A stretch of 57,569 nt of DNA from Cyanobacteria bacterium RYN_339 (GTDB lineage: Bacteria; Cyanobacteriota; Sericytochromatia; S15B-MN24; JAQBPE01): positions 1 to 57,569 of the forward strand of contig JAQBPE010000230.1 in NCBI GenBank assembly GCA_028287685.1, written 5' to 3'. The notes beneath the pieces were generated by a model that worked only from the letters and a program-made list of their open reading frames with translations, did no database searches and was not told the DNA's origin. The stretch's first letter is position 1. Every line of letters begins with the position of its first letter. Positions 35,398 through 42,555 of the stretch are shown here, piece by piece. The position numbers were made by a program, and so were the translations under genes.

Positions 35398-35442
35398 AAA
35401 TGGCCTAGCGAGCGGCTCCTGCCGTTTCGCCATTTGGCCTAG
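35398..35442 (+). promoter_or_regulatory. Nested inverted repeat with flanking TGGCCTAG direct repeats
   Basis: AAATGGC (35398-35404) pairs with GCCATTT (35429-35435), and an inner AGCGGC/GCCGTT stem lies within. TGGCCTAG occurs at 35401 and again at 35435, about three helical turns apart. The element lies directly before a likely -10 (TATATG, 35446-35451), so it could be an operator or the end of the upstream transcript. It has no T-run. Confidence 0.4.
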
Positions 35443-35445
35443 GGG

Positions 35446-35451
35446 TATATG
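35446..35451 (+). promoter_or_regulatory. -10 hexamer TATATG of the AMIN-like protein gene
   Basis: TATATG in GGGGTATATGG context, 36 bases before ATG 35487. The leader holds the GAGGTGG ribosome site. Confidence 0.4.
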
Positions 35452-35486
35452 GCAACCATGACCTGCGATGGAGCGAGGTGGATGCC

Positions 35487-37232
35487 ATGACCATGAAGTT
35501 CCGACCGATCCTTTCGGCCTGCCTGGGGCTGGGCGTCACGTTGGGCAGCCTGCCCGCGTTGGCGGCACCGGCCCCGACGCGCGTCGGCACGGCGCAGCTG
35601 GACCGACAGGGCCAGACGCTGCTGATCCCCTATCAGGGGCACGTGCCTGCCGTGACGATCCAGCGGCTCGCCCCGATGCACTACATCGCGGACCTGGGAG
35701 ACGCCGTGCTGGCGAAGGAAGAGGTCCAGTGCCAGGCCGTGGGGGGCAACCACCTGCTGGCCGGCTGGAGCCTGGACGAGACGCCCAGCGGGCACAACGT
35801 CCGTCTGCGCCTCACGCTGACCCAGGACGTCGACCCGCAGCTCCGCTTCGAGCAGATCGGGCACTCGGCCTTGCGCCTCTCGATGGGCGCCGACGCGCCG
35901 CGCTTCCAACTGACCCAACGCAACCTGCCGGTGCAGGCCGCCTTCGCGAGGCCGATCGCCGTTCCCAAGACGGTGGTGCTGCCGACCAGGCCCGCCCCCC
36001 GGGCGCCCTTCGCGCTGGCGCTGCCGACCGGCGTGGCGATGGTGGCGCCGGTCCACCACGGCCCGGCCGTGTTGGGCACCCCCCACTTCGACGCCCGCCG
36101 CAACTGCCTGGTGGTGCCCGTGACCGGCGTGGTGGACCCCACCAAGCTGGCCGTGGTGCAGCTGGGCAAGCGCTGGGCGTACCTCGACCTGCCCGGCAGC
36201 CACCCTTCCTTCTCGGACGTGAAGTACCAGGACCGCTCCAGCCAGCAATTGCAGCGGTGGGTGATGGCCAAGCGGCCGCACGTCGAAACCACCCGCCTCT
36301 CGTTCAACCTGCAGGCCGGCGCGGCCCTGGACGTGAAGTTGGCGGGCAAGGAACTGCTGGTGGCCGTGCGGCCGCCCGCGGCCGTCGTCGCCCGCGCCCT
36401 GCCCGGCCGTGCCGCTCCGGTCGCCGTGGCGGCTTCGGTTGCCAAGGCAGCGCCTGTTGCCACGGCAGCCCCGACCGGCACGACCTTCCAGCGCCCGTAC
36501 TTCGACCAGGCCCGCCGCGGCCTGGTGATCCCCTACACCGGCGAGGCCCCGGTCTACCGCTTCAACGAGCAACAAGACGCGGCCGCCACCCTCGAAATCA
36601 AGGGCGCTCTGGCGCCGCTGGGCAAGCTGGAGCAGCACTTCGGCAACCACGCCGTGATGCAGGCCTGGCAGGTCGAGCGCAACGCCGGGGCCGGCACCAT
36701 CAGCGTCGGCATGAGCTTCCGTCACCCGGCCGAGCTGGTCGTGGCGTTGGACCCCAGCCACCACCAACTGCTCCTGTTGCCCCAGCCGCGCGTGGCCGGC
36801 GGTGACGTGGCCGCGGCCGCGGAGCCGGTGGGCACGCTTTCCGCCGCGCGCCTGCCCGCGGAAGGCCGTCAGATCTTCATCCCGTATACGGGCCGCGTGC
36901 CGGCCTACAGCATCGAACAGGTCTCGGCCACCCAGGCCTACGTCGACTTCGAGGGCGCCCAGCTGGAGGCCAACGCCGTCCAGTACGCGGAGCCGCCCTT
37001 CCACCCCACCGTCAGCCACTGGCTGCTCACGGAGCGCGCGCAGCAGCACCTGGTGCGCCTCGCCCTGACCCTGCACCAGCCCGGCGGCGTGGCGGTCTTC
37101 CAGGACCGCACCAACCAGCGCCTGGTGGTCGAGCTCAACGGCGACGAGCCCCAGCTGGGCGCCCGCGCCCGCTCGCAGAAGCCCGGCGAATGGCCGGGCG
37201 AGCAACGCCTTGTGGGTAAGAAAGCCAGCTAG
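35487..37232 (+). CDS. Secreted protein of four tandem AMIN-like domains
   Basis: A 581-residue exported protein with a Sec signal (cleavage expected near PALA-AP). Four similar beta-rich domains of about 95 residues are visible at roughly 38-133, 200-295, 338-432 and 456-551. Each opens with a strand ending in IPYTG or similar (LLIPYQG, LVVPVTG, LVIPYTG, IFIPYTG) and ends with a short hydrophobic strand. This matches the AMIN domain of PilQ and AmiC, which tethers proteins to peptidoglycan. Ala/Pro-rich linkers join the domains; no catalytic domain follows. GAGGTGG precedes ATG 35487; GTG 35478 and ATG 35493 are alternatives. Confidence 0.78.
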   Translation: MTMKFRPILSACLGLGVTLGSLPALAAPAPTRVGTAQLDRQGQTLLIPYQGHVPAVTIQRLAPMHYIADLGDAVLAKEEVQCQAVGGNHLLAGWSLDETPSGHNVRLRLTLTQDVDPQLRFEQIGHSALRLSMGADAPRFQLTQRNLPVQAAFARPIAVPKTVVLPTRPAPRAPFALALPTGVAMVAPVHHGPAVLGTPHFDARRNCLVVPVTGVVDPTKLAVVQLGKRWAYLDLPGSHPSFSDVKYQDRSSQQLQRWVMAKRPHVETTRLSFNLQAGAALDVKLAGKELLVAVRPPAAVVARALPGRAAPVAVAASVAKAAPVATAAPTGTTFQRPYFDQARRGLVIPYTGEAPVYRFNEQQDAAATLEIKGALAPLGKLEQHFGNHAVMQAWQVERNAGAGTISVGMSFRHPAELVVALDPSHHQLLLLPQPRVAGGDVAAAAEPVGTLSAARLPAEGRQIFIPYTGRVPAYSIEQVSATQAYVDFEGAQLEANAVQYAEPPFHPTVSHWLLTERAQQHLVRLALTLHQPGGVAVFQDRTNQRLVVELNGDEPQLGARARSQKPGEWPGEQRLVGKKAS

Positions 37233-37276
37233 CGGGCATCTCTGCCCTCCGCGGCACCTTGGCGTCCTGCCGCGGG

Positions 37277-37282
37277 TATAAG
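37277..37282 (+). promoter_or_regulatory. -10 hexamer TATAAG, six bases before a small lipoprotein gene
   Basis: TATAAG in GGGTATAAG context, then GCAGGT and ATG 37289. This is one of the cleanest leaderless-type starts in the window, though AGG in the gap could act as a weak ribosome site. Confidence 0.6.
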
Positions 37283-37288
37283 GCAGGT

Positions 37289-37501
37289 ATGCGTTACTTG
37301 CTGCCAATCTTTGCCGCCCTCTTCGTCGCGTCTTGCGCCGCCACAGGCGTAACGCCTCAACCCGTCGCCTCGACGCCGGCCGCGCTAACGCCGGGCGGCG
37401 GCATCATCAGCGGCAACGCTTCGGCCGTGAAGGACCCCGTGTCGGGCAACAAGGGGAACCCCGATACGGGCGCCACCGAGGCGGCGTCGCCTTCGCCTTA
37501 A
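37289..37501 (+). CDS. Small lipoprotein (70 residues), unknown
   Basis: A short lipoprotein: signal MRYLLPIFAALFVASC with a VASC lipobox, then a Thr/Pro/Ala linker. The remaining 45 residues include GGGIISGNAS, a single copy reminiscent of the octapeptide repeat unit of the larger lipoproteins. It ends in SPSP. Its stop codon overlaps the stop of the convergent plsC gene by four bases. Function unknown; it may be an expelled or minimal member of the repeat-lipoprotein group. Confidence 0.68.
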   Translation: MRYLLPIFAALFVASCAATGVTPQPVASTPAALTPGGGIISGNASAVKDPVSGNKGNPDTGATEAASPSP

Positions 37502-38202
37502 CCGTTGAGGTTCGCGGCGATCGCCCCCCGCACCGTCTCCACCAGCTCCCCCAGCGACTCCTTGGTGTAGCCCGCGGTGGGCACCGACTCCCCGAAGACG
37601 ATCTCGATCGTGCCCGGGTAGACCTTCCAGTCCCCGTTGCGGAGGATCTCGAAGCTGCCGTTGAAGGCGAACGGCAAGATGTCCGCGCCGGCGTCCAGCG
37701 CCATGTGGAAGCCGCCCTTCTTGAACGGCCCCATGGCCCCGTCCTTCGAGCGCGTGCCTTCCGGCAGGATCAGGATCGAGGCGCCGGACTTCAGGCGGTC
37801 CGTCGCCGAGGCGATGCCCGCGTGGGCGTTGGCCTTGTCCTCGCGCTGGATCGCGATGTTGCCCCAGGCGCGCGACAGCCAACCGTACACGGGGATTTTC
37901 AGGTTTTCGGCCTTTTCCACGCCGGCGAGGTGCTGGGGCACCACGATGCAGAGCGCGAACGGGTCGAGCAAGTTGAGGTGGTTGCCCATGAAGACCTGGG
38001 GCTTGGCCCAATCCACGCGCTCGAGGCCCCGGGCCACCACGCGGATGCCGGCCAGGCGCAGCGCCGACCAGCTGCCCCACTTCACGAGCTTGAAGCCTGC
38101 ACCACGCGGGTCTATGGCCACGAAGAGCAGGGCGATCGGGCCGAGCACGAAGAGGTGCAGCAGCCAAACGACCCAGACGTAGATCGAAAAAAGCGCCCTC
38201 AA
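37498..38202 (-). CDS. plsC: 1-acyl-sn-glycerol-3-phosphate acyltransferase
   Basis: PlsC acylates lysophosphatidic acid in phospholipid synthesis. The 234-residue protein has a N-terminal membrane segment (about 8-30), the catalytic NHLNLLDP (H-x4-D) and the substrate-binding PEGTRS motif. The start overlaps the end of the carboxyltransferase gene by four bases, so it is the last gene of that operon. A lipid enzyme at the end of an acyl-CoA gene group is plausible. Confidence 0.9.
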   Translation of the reverse strand: MRALFSIYVWVVWLLHLFVLGPIALLFVAIDPRGAGFKLVKWGSWSALRLAGIRVVARGLERVDWAKPQVFMGNHLNLLDPFALCIVVPQHLAGVEKAENLKIPVYGWLSRAWGNIAIQREDKANAHAGIASATDRLKSGASILILPEGTRSKDGAMGPFKKGGFHMALDAGADILPFAFNGSFEILRNGDWKVYPGTIEIVFGESVPTAGYTKESLGELVETVRGAIAANLNG

Positions 38203-39722
38203 ACCGGGTAAACCGGGTTGCGACGAACGCTGAACTGCTCGTCCTTGCTCGCGTACAAGCGGAAGCGGGTGGACAACTCGCGCCGCAGGCCGTCAAACGG
38301 GATCACGGCGTCCACGATCAGCTCGCCGGCCAGCCGGAAGATGTCGATGTCTTCGGCGTACTCCTCGCGCTTGGCGGCCACGAAGGCCGCGCGCTCGTCT
38401 TCCGGCAACTGCTCGATCACGTTGGCGTAGACCGCGTTGACCGCCGCCTCCGGGCCCATCACCGCGATTTCCGCGGAGGGCAATGCCAAGGTGGCGTCCG
38501 TGCCCAAGGCCGGGCCCGCCATGGCGTAGAGGCCCGCACCGTAACACTTCCGCACCACCACGCAGATCTTCGGCACGGTGGCCTGGGCCACGGCGGCCAC
38601 GAACTTGGCGCCATGCCGGATGATGCCGGCCTTCTCGACCGCGGAACCGATCATGAAGCCCGGCACGTCGGACAGGAACAGCAGCGGGATCCCGAACGCG
38701 TTGCACAGCGTGCAGAAGCGAGCGCCCTTATCCGACGAGTCGATGAACAGCGTGCCGCCCTTCACCTTGGGCTGGTTGGCGACGATGCCCACCACCCGGC
38801 CGTCCAGCGAGCCGAAGCCCGTGATCAGCTCCGGGGCGAACAGCTGCTTCAGCTCGAAGAAGCTGTCGGCGTCCACCAGGGTGTCGATCAGCTCGCGCAT
38901 GTCGAAGGGCTTGTTGGCTTCCGCCGGGATGATCTGATCGAGCGGCGTGAACGAGGCCGGCGGCGCGGGCAGGCGGCTGGGCGGCGCGACCTGCCAGTGG
39001 GACGGCATGTAGCCCAGGTAGGTGCGGGCCAGGGCGATCGCCTCGCGCTCGTCCTTGGCCAGGAAGTCGCCCAGGCCGGAGGTGGTGCAGTGCATCCTGG
39101 CGCCGCCCATCTGCTCCAGCGTGACCTTCTCGCCGATGGCCATCTCCGCCATGCGCGGCGAGCCCAGGTAGGCGCTGGCGTTGCCGTCCACCATGATCAC
39201 GACGTCGGAGAAGGCCGGCACGTAGGCGGCGCCGGCGGGCGACGGGCCGAAGAGCAGGGTGACTTGCGGCACCACGCCGCTCATCTTGACCTGGTGGTAG
39301 AAGACCCGGCCACCGTGGCGTCGGCCGGGGAAGACCGCGATCTGGTCCGTGATGCGCGCGCCGGCGGAATCGACCAGGTAGAGCATCGGGATCTTCAGCT
39401 TCATGGCCGTTTCCTGGATGCGCAGCAGCTTCTCCACGGACTTGGCGCCCCACGAACCGGCCTTGACGGTGCTGTCCGCGGCCATGAACGCCACGGGCCG
39501 GCCCTCGATCTCGCCGATGCCGGTAACCACGCCGTCGGCCGGCAACTCGGGGTTTAACACCTCCGCGAACAGGCCGTCTTCCAGCTGCGGCTCGCGATCG
39601 AACAGCAGCTTCAGGCGGTCGCGCACGAAGAGCTTGCCTTGCGCCTCCAGCTTCTCGCGGTACTTGGCGCCGCCGCCCTGCAGGACGCGCTCCGTGTGGG
39701 CGGCCAGTTCGTGGGTGCTCAA
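38199..39722 (-). CDS. Acyl-CoA carboxylase carboxyltransferase (beta) subunit
   Basis: A 507-residue biotin-dependent carboxyltransferase of the propionyl-/methylcrotonyl-/geranyl-CoA carboxylase type. Conserved crotonase-like stretches include PMLYLVDSAGARITDQ, GPSPAGAAYVPAFSD and KGGTLFIDSSDKGARF. The partner biotin-carboxylase subunit is not encoded in the window. Tight overlaps (four bases at both ends) tie it to the AtuA-like genes and plsC. Substrate choice cannot be read, but the AtuA neighbours and the isovaleryl-type dehydrogenase beyond point to branched-chain or terpenoid acyl-CoA. Confidence 0.88.
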   Translation of the reverse strand: MSTHELAAHTERVLQGGGAKYREKLEAQGKLFVRDRLKLLFDREPQLEDGLFAEVLNPELPADGVVTGIGEIEGRPVAFMAADSTVKAGSWGAKSVEKLLRIQETAMKLKIPMLYLVDSAGARITDQIAVFPGRRHGGRVFYHQVKMSGVVPQVTLLFGPSPAGAAYVPAFSDVVIMVDGNASAYLGSPRMAEMAIGEKVTLEQMGGARMHCTTSGLGDFLAKDEREAIALARTYLGYMPSHWQVAPPSRLPAPPASFTPLDQIIPAEANKPFDMRELIDTLVDADSFFELKQLFAPELITGFGSLDGRVVGIVANQPKVKGGTLFIDSSDKGARFCTLCNAFGIPLLFLSDVPGFMIGSAVEKAGIIRHGAKFVAAVAQATVPKICVVVRKCYGAGLYAMAGPALGTDATLALPSAEIAVMGPEAAVNAVYANVIEQLPEDERAAFVAAKREEYAEDIDIFRLAGELIVDAVIPFDGLRRELSTRFRLYASKDEQFSVRRNPVYPV

Positions 39723-40024
39723 AGCGGGATCTCCATGCGTAAGAGGGCGGAGGCCAGGGTCTTGCCCAGGTTGTCGCTGCGCAGCGAGCGCGCCGCGCCC
39801 CCGCCGAGCGCGCCTTCCAGGACGAACTTCAGGGCCAGCAGGTTGGGCAGTTCGTAGCGCGTGACGGCGCCGATGCCCAGGGGCGCGAAGTGCGCCGCGA
39901 CGGCTTCGGCCGTAACGACCGCTTCCAGCAGCTCGTAGCCGGCTTCCTCGTGGGCGAACAAGCCGATGTCCGACCGGTCGCCCTTGTCGCCGCTGCGGGC
40001 GTGGGCGATATCAACCAGCCGCAT
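39719..40024 (-). CDS. AtuA-associated C-terminal domain protein (ferredoxin-like fold)
   Basis: A 101-residue protein that matches the small domain fused to the C-terminus of some AtuA proteins (RLVDIAHARSGDKGDRSDIG). Here it is a separate gene directly after the AtuA-like gene, overlapping its end by 14 bases, and followed by the carboxyltransferase with a four-base overlap. It probably forms a complex with the AtuA-like protein. AAGGGG precedes ATG 40024. The molecular function is not established. Confidence 0.75.
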   Translation of the reverse strand: MRLVDIAHARSGDKGDRSDIGLFAHEEAGYELLEAVVTAEAVAAHFAPLGIGAVTRYELPNLLALKFVLEGALGGGAARSLRSDNLGKTLASALLRMEIPL

Positions 40025-41300
40025 GGACCACCCCTTCCAGCCGGGGCACGGAACCGGCCCAGAAGCCCAGCAACTCGCGCGCGGGCTGGAGCCCGCCGTA
40101 GCCGCCGATGAAGGGCGGGCCCGCCAGGCCCAGGGCCGGGGCCAGCCGGGTGAACTTCTCGGCATCGGCTCTTTCCGCCGTGCGGATGGACAGCCGGAGG
40201 TAGGCCTCGTTCAGGTCCACGTCCATGGGCGGAGCCAAGGGCCCGTGCAGGGAGTTGAAGCCGGGATACTCTTCCAAGATTTCCAGCGCGGGGATGCGGG
40301 CTTCCGCCAGTTGGGTGCGCAGGATCTGGGCGGCCATGCGGGCCTTGGCCATGGCGTTGGGCCAGGCGTAGCCCACGGAGCACGTCGCGGCCCAGCCGTC
40401 GGGGTAGCCGGCTACGACCTTGAGGCGGGCCGGCGCGGGTTTGCCGGTGGCGCCGCGGACGCGCACGCGGTCGTCGCCCAGGTCCTCCAGTCGCACGGTC
40501 GACAAATCGACCGTCACGTCGGGCGTCTGGTAGTTGAAGGGGTCATGCACCTCGTAGAGCAGCTGCTCGCGCAGGGTGTCGAAGCTGACGCGCCCACCGG
40601 TGCCGGGTGCCTTGGTGATCACGGCGGTGCCGTCCTCGGAGACCTCGGCGATCGGGTACCCGACGTGGGCCAGATCCGGGATGGCGGCCCAGTCGCCGCC
40701 GAAGTTGCCGCCGGTGGCCTGGGCGGAGCATTCCAGCAAGTGCCCGACCACCACCCCCTGGGCCAGCAAATCCAGCGCCGTCCAGCCGAACTCGTGGATC
40801 AAGGGGGCCAGGAACAAGGCCGCATCCGCCACCCGGCCCGTGATGACGATCTGCGCGCCGGTCTCGAGCGCGCGCACCACGGGCAAGGCCCCCAGGTAGG
40901 CGTTGGCAAACAAGCGCGTGCCGGGCAAGGGCGGGAAGCCAGGCCAGGGCTGGAGATCCGGATGGTCAAGCACGTTGTCGCCCGTGACGACGGCGATCTT
41001 GGCTGTGATGCCGGCCTTGATCAAGGCCTCGCGCGCGGCCAGGGGGTTCAAGCCACCGGCGTTGTGGATGAACTTCACGCCCGGGCCCAGCGGAAGCAAC
41101 TCGCGCAGCATCGGGACCAGGTCCTTGGTGAAACCGGCCGCGGGGTCGCGGGCCTGGTCCTTGGCGAGGATGGCCAGCGTGAGTTCCGACAGGTGGTCGG
41201 AGCAGAGGTACTGCACGTCGCCCCGCTCGAGCGTGGCACGTGCCGGCTTCCAGCTATCGCCGTAGAAGCCCAGGCCGCCGCCGAGTCGGATGGTTCGCAT
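40011..41300 (-). CDS. AtuA-like protein (acyclic terpene utilisation family)
   Basis: A 429-residue protein with the family's opening RLGGGLGFYGDSW and the stretches FIHNAGGLNPLA and VTGDNVLD. AtuA family genes occur with geranyl-CoA and related carboxylase genes; their biochemical role is still unclear. No signal peptide is seen. The start ATG 41300 fits the family N-terminus; there is no ribosome site, and TACACT lies nine bases upstream. It is the first gene of an operon with a small partner, a carboxyltransferase and plsC. Confidence 0.82.
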   Translation of the reverse strand: MRTIRLGGGLGFYGDSWKPARATLERGDVQYLCSDHLSELTLAILAKDQARDPAAGFTKDLVPMLRELLPLGPGVKFIHNAGGLNPLAAREALIKAGITAKIAVVTGDNVLDHPDLQPWPGFPPLPGTRLFANAYLGALPVVRALETGAQIVITGRVADAALFLAPLIHEFGWTALDLLAQGVVVGHLLECSAQATGGNFGGDWAAIPDLAHVGYPIAEVSEDGTAVITKAPGTGGRVSFDTLREQLLYEVHDPFNYQTPDVTVDLSTVRLEDLGDDRVRVRGATGKPAPARLKVVAGYPDGWAATCSVGYAWPNAMAKARMAAQILRTQLAEARIPALEILEEYPGFNSLHGPLAPPMDVDLNEAYLRLSIRTAERADAEKFTRLAPALGLAGPPFIGGYGGLQPARELLGFWAGSVPRLEGVVHAAG

Positions 41301-41337
41301 ACGCTGGCCAGTGTACCAACAAGCAAGGCATCGTGGG

Positions 41338-41343
41338 TACAAG
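41338..41343 (+). promoter_or_regulatory. -10 hexamer TACAAG, six bases before a lipoprotein gene
   Basis: TACAAG in GGGTACAAG context, then GGGCGC and ATG 41350. The divergent AtuA gene starts only 49 bases away. Confidence 0.55.
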
Positions 41344-41349
41344 GGGCGC

Positions 41350-41988
41350 ATGAAGCGCTTCTTGCCCCTGCTGATGCTCGTTGGAGGTTGCTCGTTCCTG
41401 GTGCCGGGCACCAACATCCGCGTGGGCTCGCCGCTGTCGCAGGTGGCGCCCTTCACGGTGGTGAAGCAGGGCGACCGCTACCTCTACAGCAACGCCAACC
41501 TCCAGGTCAGCTACCCGGCCACCTGGGGCAACGGGACGGACTTCCTGCCCGGCATCGGGGACCTGCACTCGCTGGTGGGCTTGGACATCGGCACCGGCGG
41601 CGACGCCTCGATCTACTTCGACGACGCGCCCGCCGTCCTGCCGCTGAACGACATCTACCTCGTGGGCGTGAGCGACGTGCGGAGCGTCCAGCCCGCCGTG
41701 GTGGACGGCCTGGAGGCCGTGAGGGTGCGCAAGCACAAAGTGCCGCGCGTGGACGATGAGGCCACCCCGCCGGCCTTCCCGGCAAAGGCCGAGGACCAGC
41801 TGCTGATCGTGGCGATCAACAACGGGCGCGAGTTCACGCTAAAGCTGGTAACGCGCACGCCCTTGAAGGGCTCCCAGAGCACGTACGAGGCCGCTTTTGA
41901 AGACATGGTGTCGACCTGGAAGTGGCACAAGGCCACCCCCAAGCCGTCGGCCGCGCCTAGCGCTTCCCCAACAACGTCCGCGCGATGA
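41350..41988 (+). CDS. Lipoprotein of unknown function (212 residues)
   Basis: A lipoprotein with a VGGC lipobox near residue 14. The mature part looks like a single all-beta domain (for example YLYSNANLQVSYPATWGN, and a region ending WKWHKA), of the type found in PsbP-like or stress proteins. A Pro/Ser/Ala tail closes it. The last ten codons lie in a segment duplicated from the 3' end of the acyl-CoA dehydrogenase gene 567 bases downstream, read on the opposite strand, so the C-terminus was probably created by that event. Confidence 0.75.
   Translation: MKRFLPLLMLVGGCSFLVPGTNIRVGSPLSQVAPFTVVKQGDRYLYSNANLQVSYPATWGNGTDFLPGIGDLHSLVGLDIGTGGDASIYFDDAPAVLPLNDIYLVGVSDVRSVQPAVVDGLEAVRVRKHKVPRVDDEATPPAFPAKAEDQLLIVAINNGREFTLKLVTRTPLKGSQSTYEAAFEDMVSTWKWHKATPKPSAAPSASPTTSAR
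41957..41988. repeat. Copy of the acyl-CoA dehydrogenase gene end (minus-strand remnant)
   Basis: These 32 bases match 42524-42555 at 28 positions. On the minus strand they read FIARTLLGKR-stop, against LIIARELLGQR-stop at the end of the functional dehydrogenase gene. The copy overlaps the last codons of the lipoprotein gene and has no dehydrogenase homology beyond it. Confidence 0.7.
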
Positions 41989-42160
41989 ACCAAGATCCGA
42001 CAACCGTCGCTTAACTCCACGCCGGCCCGCCTCGCGGCGCAGGTCCGCCAGGGCGACCTGTCCGAAAAGACGATTGCCAACGAACGGTTCAAGCGGTGGC
42101 GGCCCACGAATCCCCTCATTGGTCGAACCGCTGTGGGCACCGGCTTTTCGAACGTTCCAT

Positions 42161-42187
42161 CACGTTTCGCGTGACACGCGCGACGTG
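42161..42187. repeat. Palindrome copy 1 (degenerate)
   Basis: CACGTTTCGCGT (42161-42172), loop GAC, ACGCGCGACGTG (42176-42187): ten of twelve pairs. Its core and flanks (CATCACGT) match the perfect palindrome at 42333. Confidence 0.7.
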
Positions 42188-42332
42188 GCGAAACCCCCGA
42201 AACGAGCATGTCTACAGCGTTATGCGTCGCCGGGGTACATTAGGTCGAGTCTGGTCTACAGTGGCGAGGGTAGGGCGGCCCGTTTCTTTACCGAGCACTC
42301 CGCCTGAATGGCGCTCATAGAGGCGATTTGAA

Positions 42333-42379
42333 GCCCGCGCATTACGTCTCGCGTAAAACGCGAGACGTAATGCGCGGGC
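42333..42379. repeat. Palindrome copy 2 (perfect 22-base arms)
   Basis: Bases 42333-42354 are the exact reverse complement of 42358-42379, with the loop AAA. The inner part ACGTCTCGCGT/ACGCGAGACGT is shared with copy 1 at 42161. There is no T-run, so it is not an ordinary terminator. Confidence 0.85.
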
Positions 42380-42523
42380 CTGAACCTCAATCGTTCCGCG
42401 CGTTTCCGCCATTCGTTCCAAAATCCACCAGCTTGCCAACCGAATTCAACGTGACCGGCCTGCCGAGGCGCTCGTCCAGGCGGCTGGGGCAGACCTATTC
42501 GGGAGGTAAGTCCCTAACGTCCG

Positions 42524-42555
42524 CTAGCGCTGCCCCAACAGCTCCCGCGCGATGA
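42524..42555. repeat. Second copy of the duplicated gene end
   Basis: The last codons and stop of the acyl-CoA dehydrogenase gene; partner of 41957-41988 (28 of 32 bases). The two copies are 567 bases apart in the same orientation. Confidence 0.7.

Larger units (their letters stand above)
41989..42523. other. 535-base non-coding region with two related palindromes
   Basis: No supportable gene is seen: open frames here are short, lack ribosome sites and have unusual composition. The region holds two palindromes and is bounded on both sides by copies of one gene end. Base composition is less G+C-rich than the neighbours. It could be the remains of a mobile element or of a deleted gene between two dehydrogenase copies. 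Confidence 0.6.

Noticed and set aside
35439..37307. 622-codon antisense open frame
   Set aside because: Shadow of the AMIN-like gene; no start signal or domain.
41300..41320. Leaderless start for the AtuA-like gene
   Set aside because: TACACT lies nine, not six, bases before the ATG, so it was not counted with the clear cases.
42161..42379. parS-like (ParB) centromere site
   Set aside because: GTTTCGCGTGACAC and GTCTCGCGTAAAAC differ from GTTTCACGTGAAAC at two to three places, but the real palindromes are centred elsewhere and are longer; no parA or parB gene is in the window.
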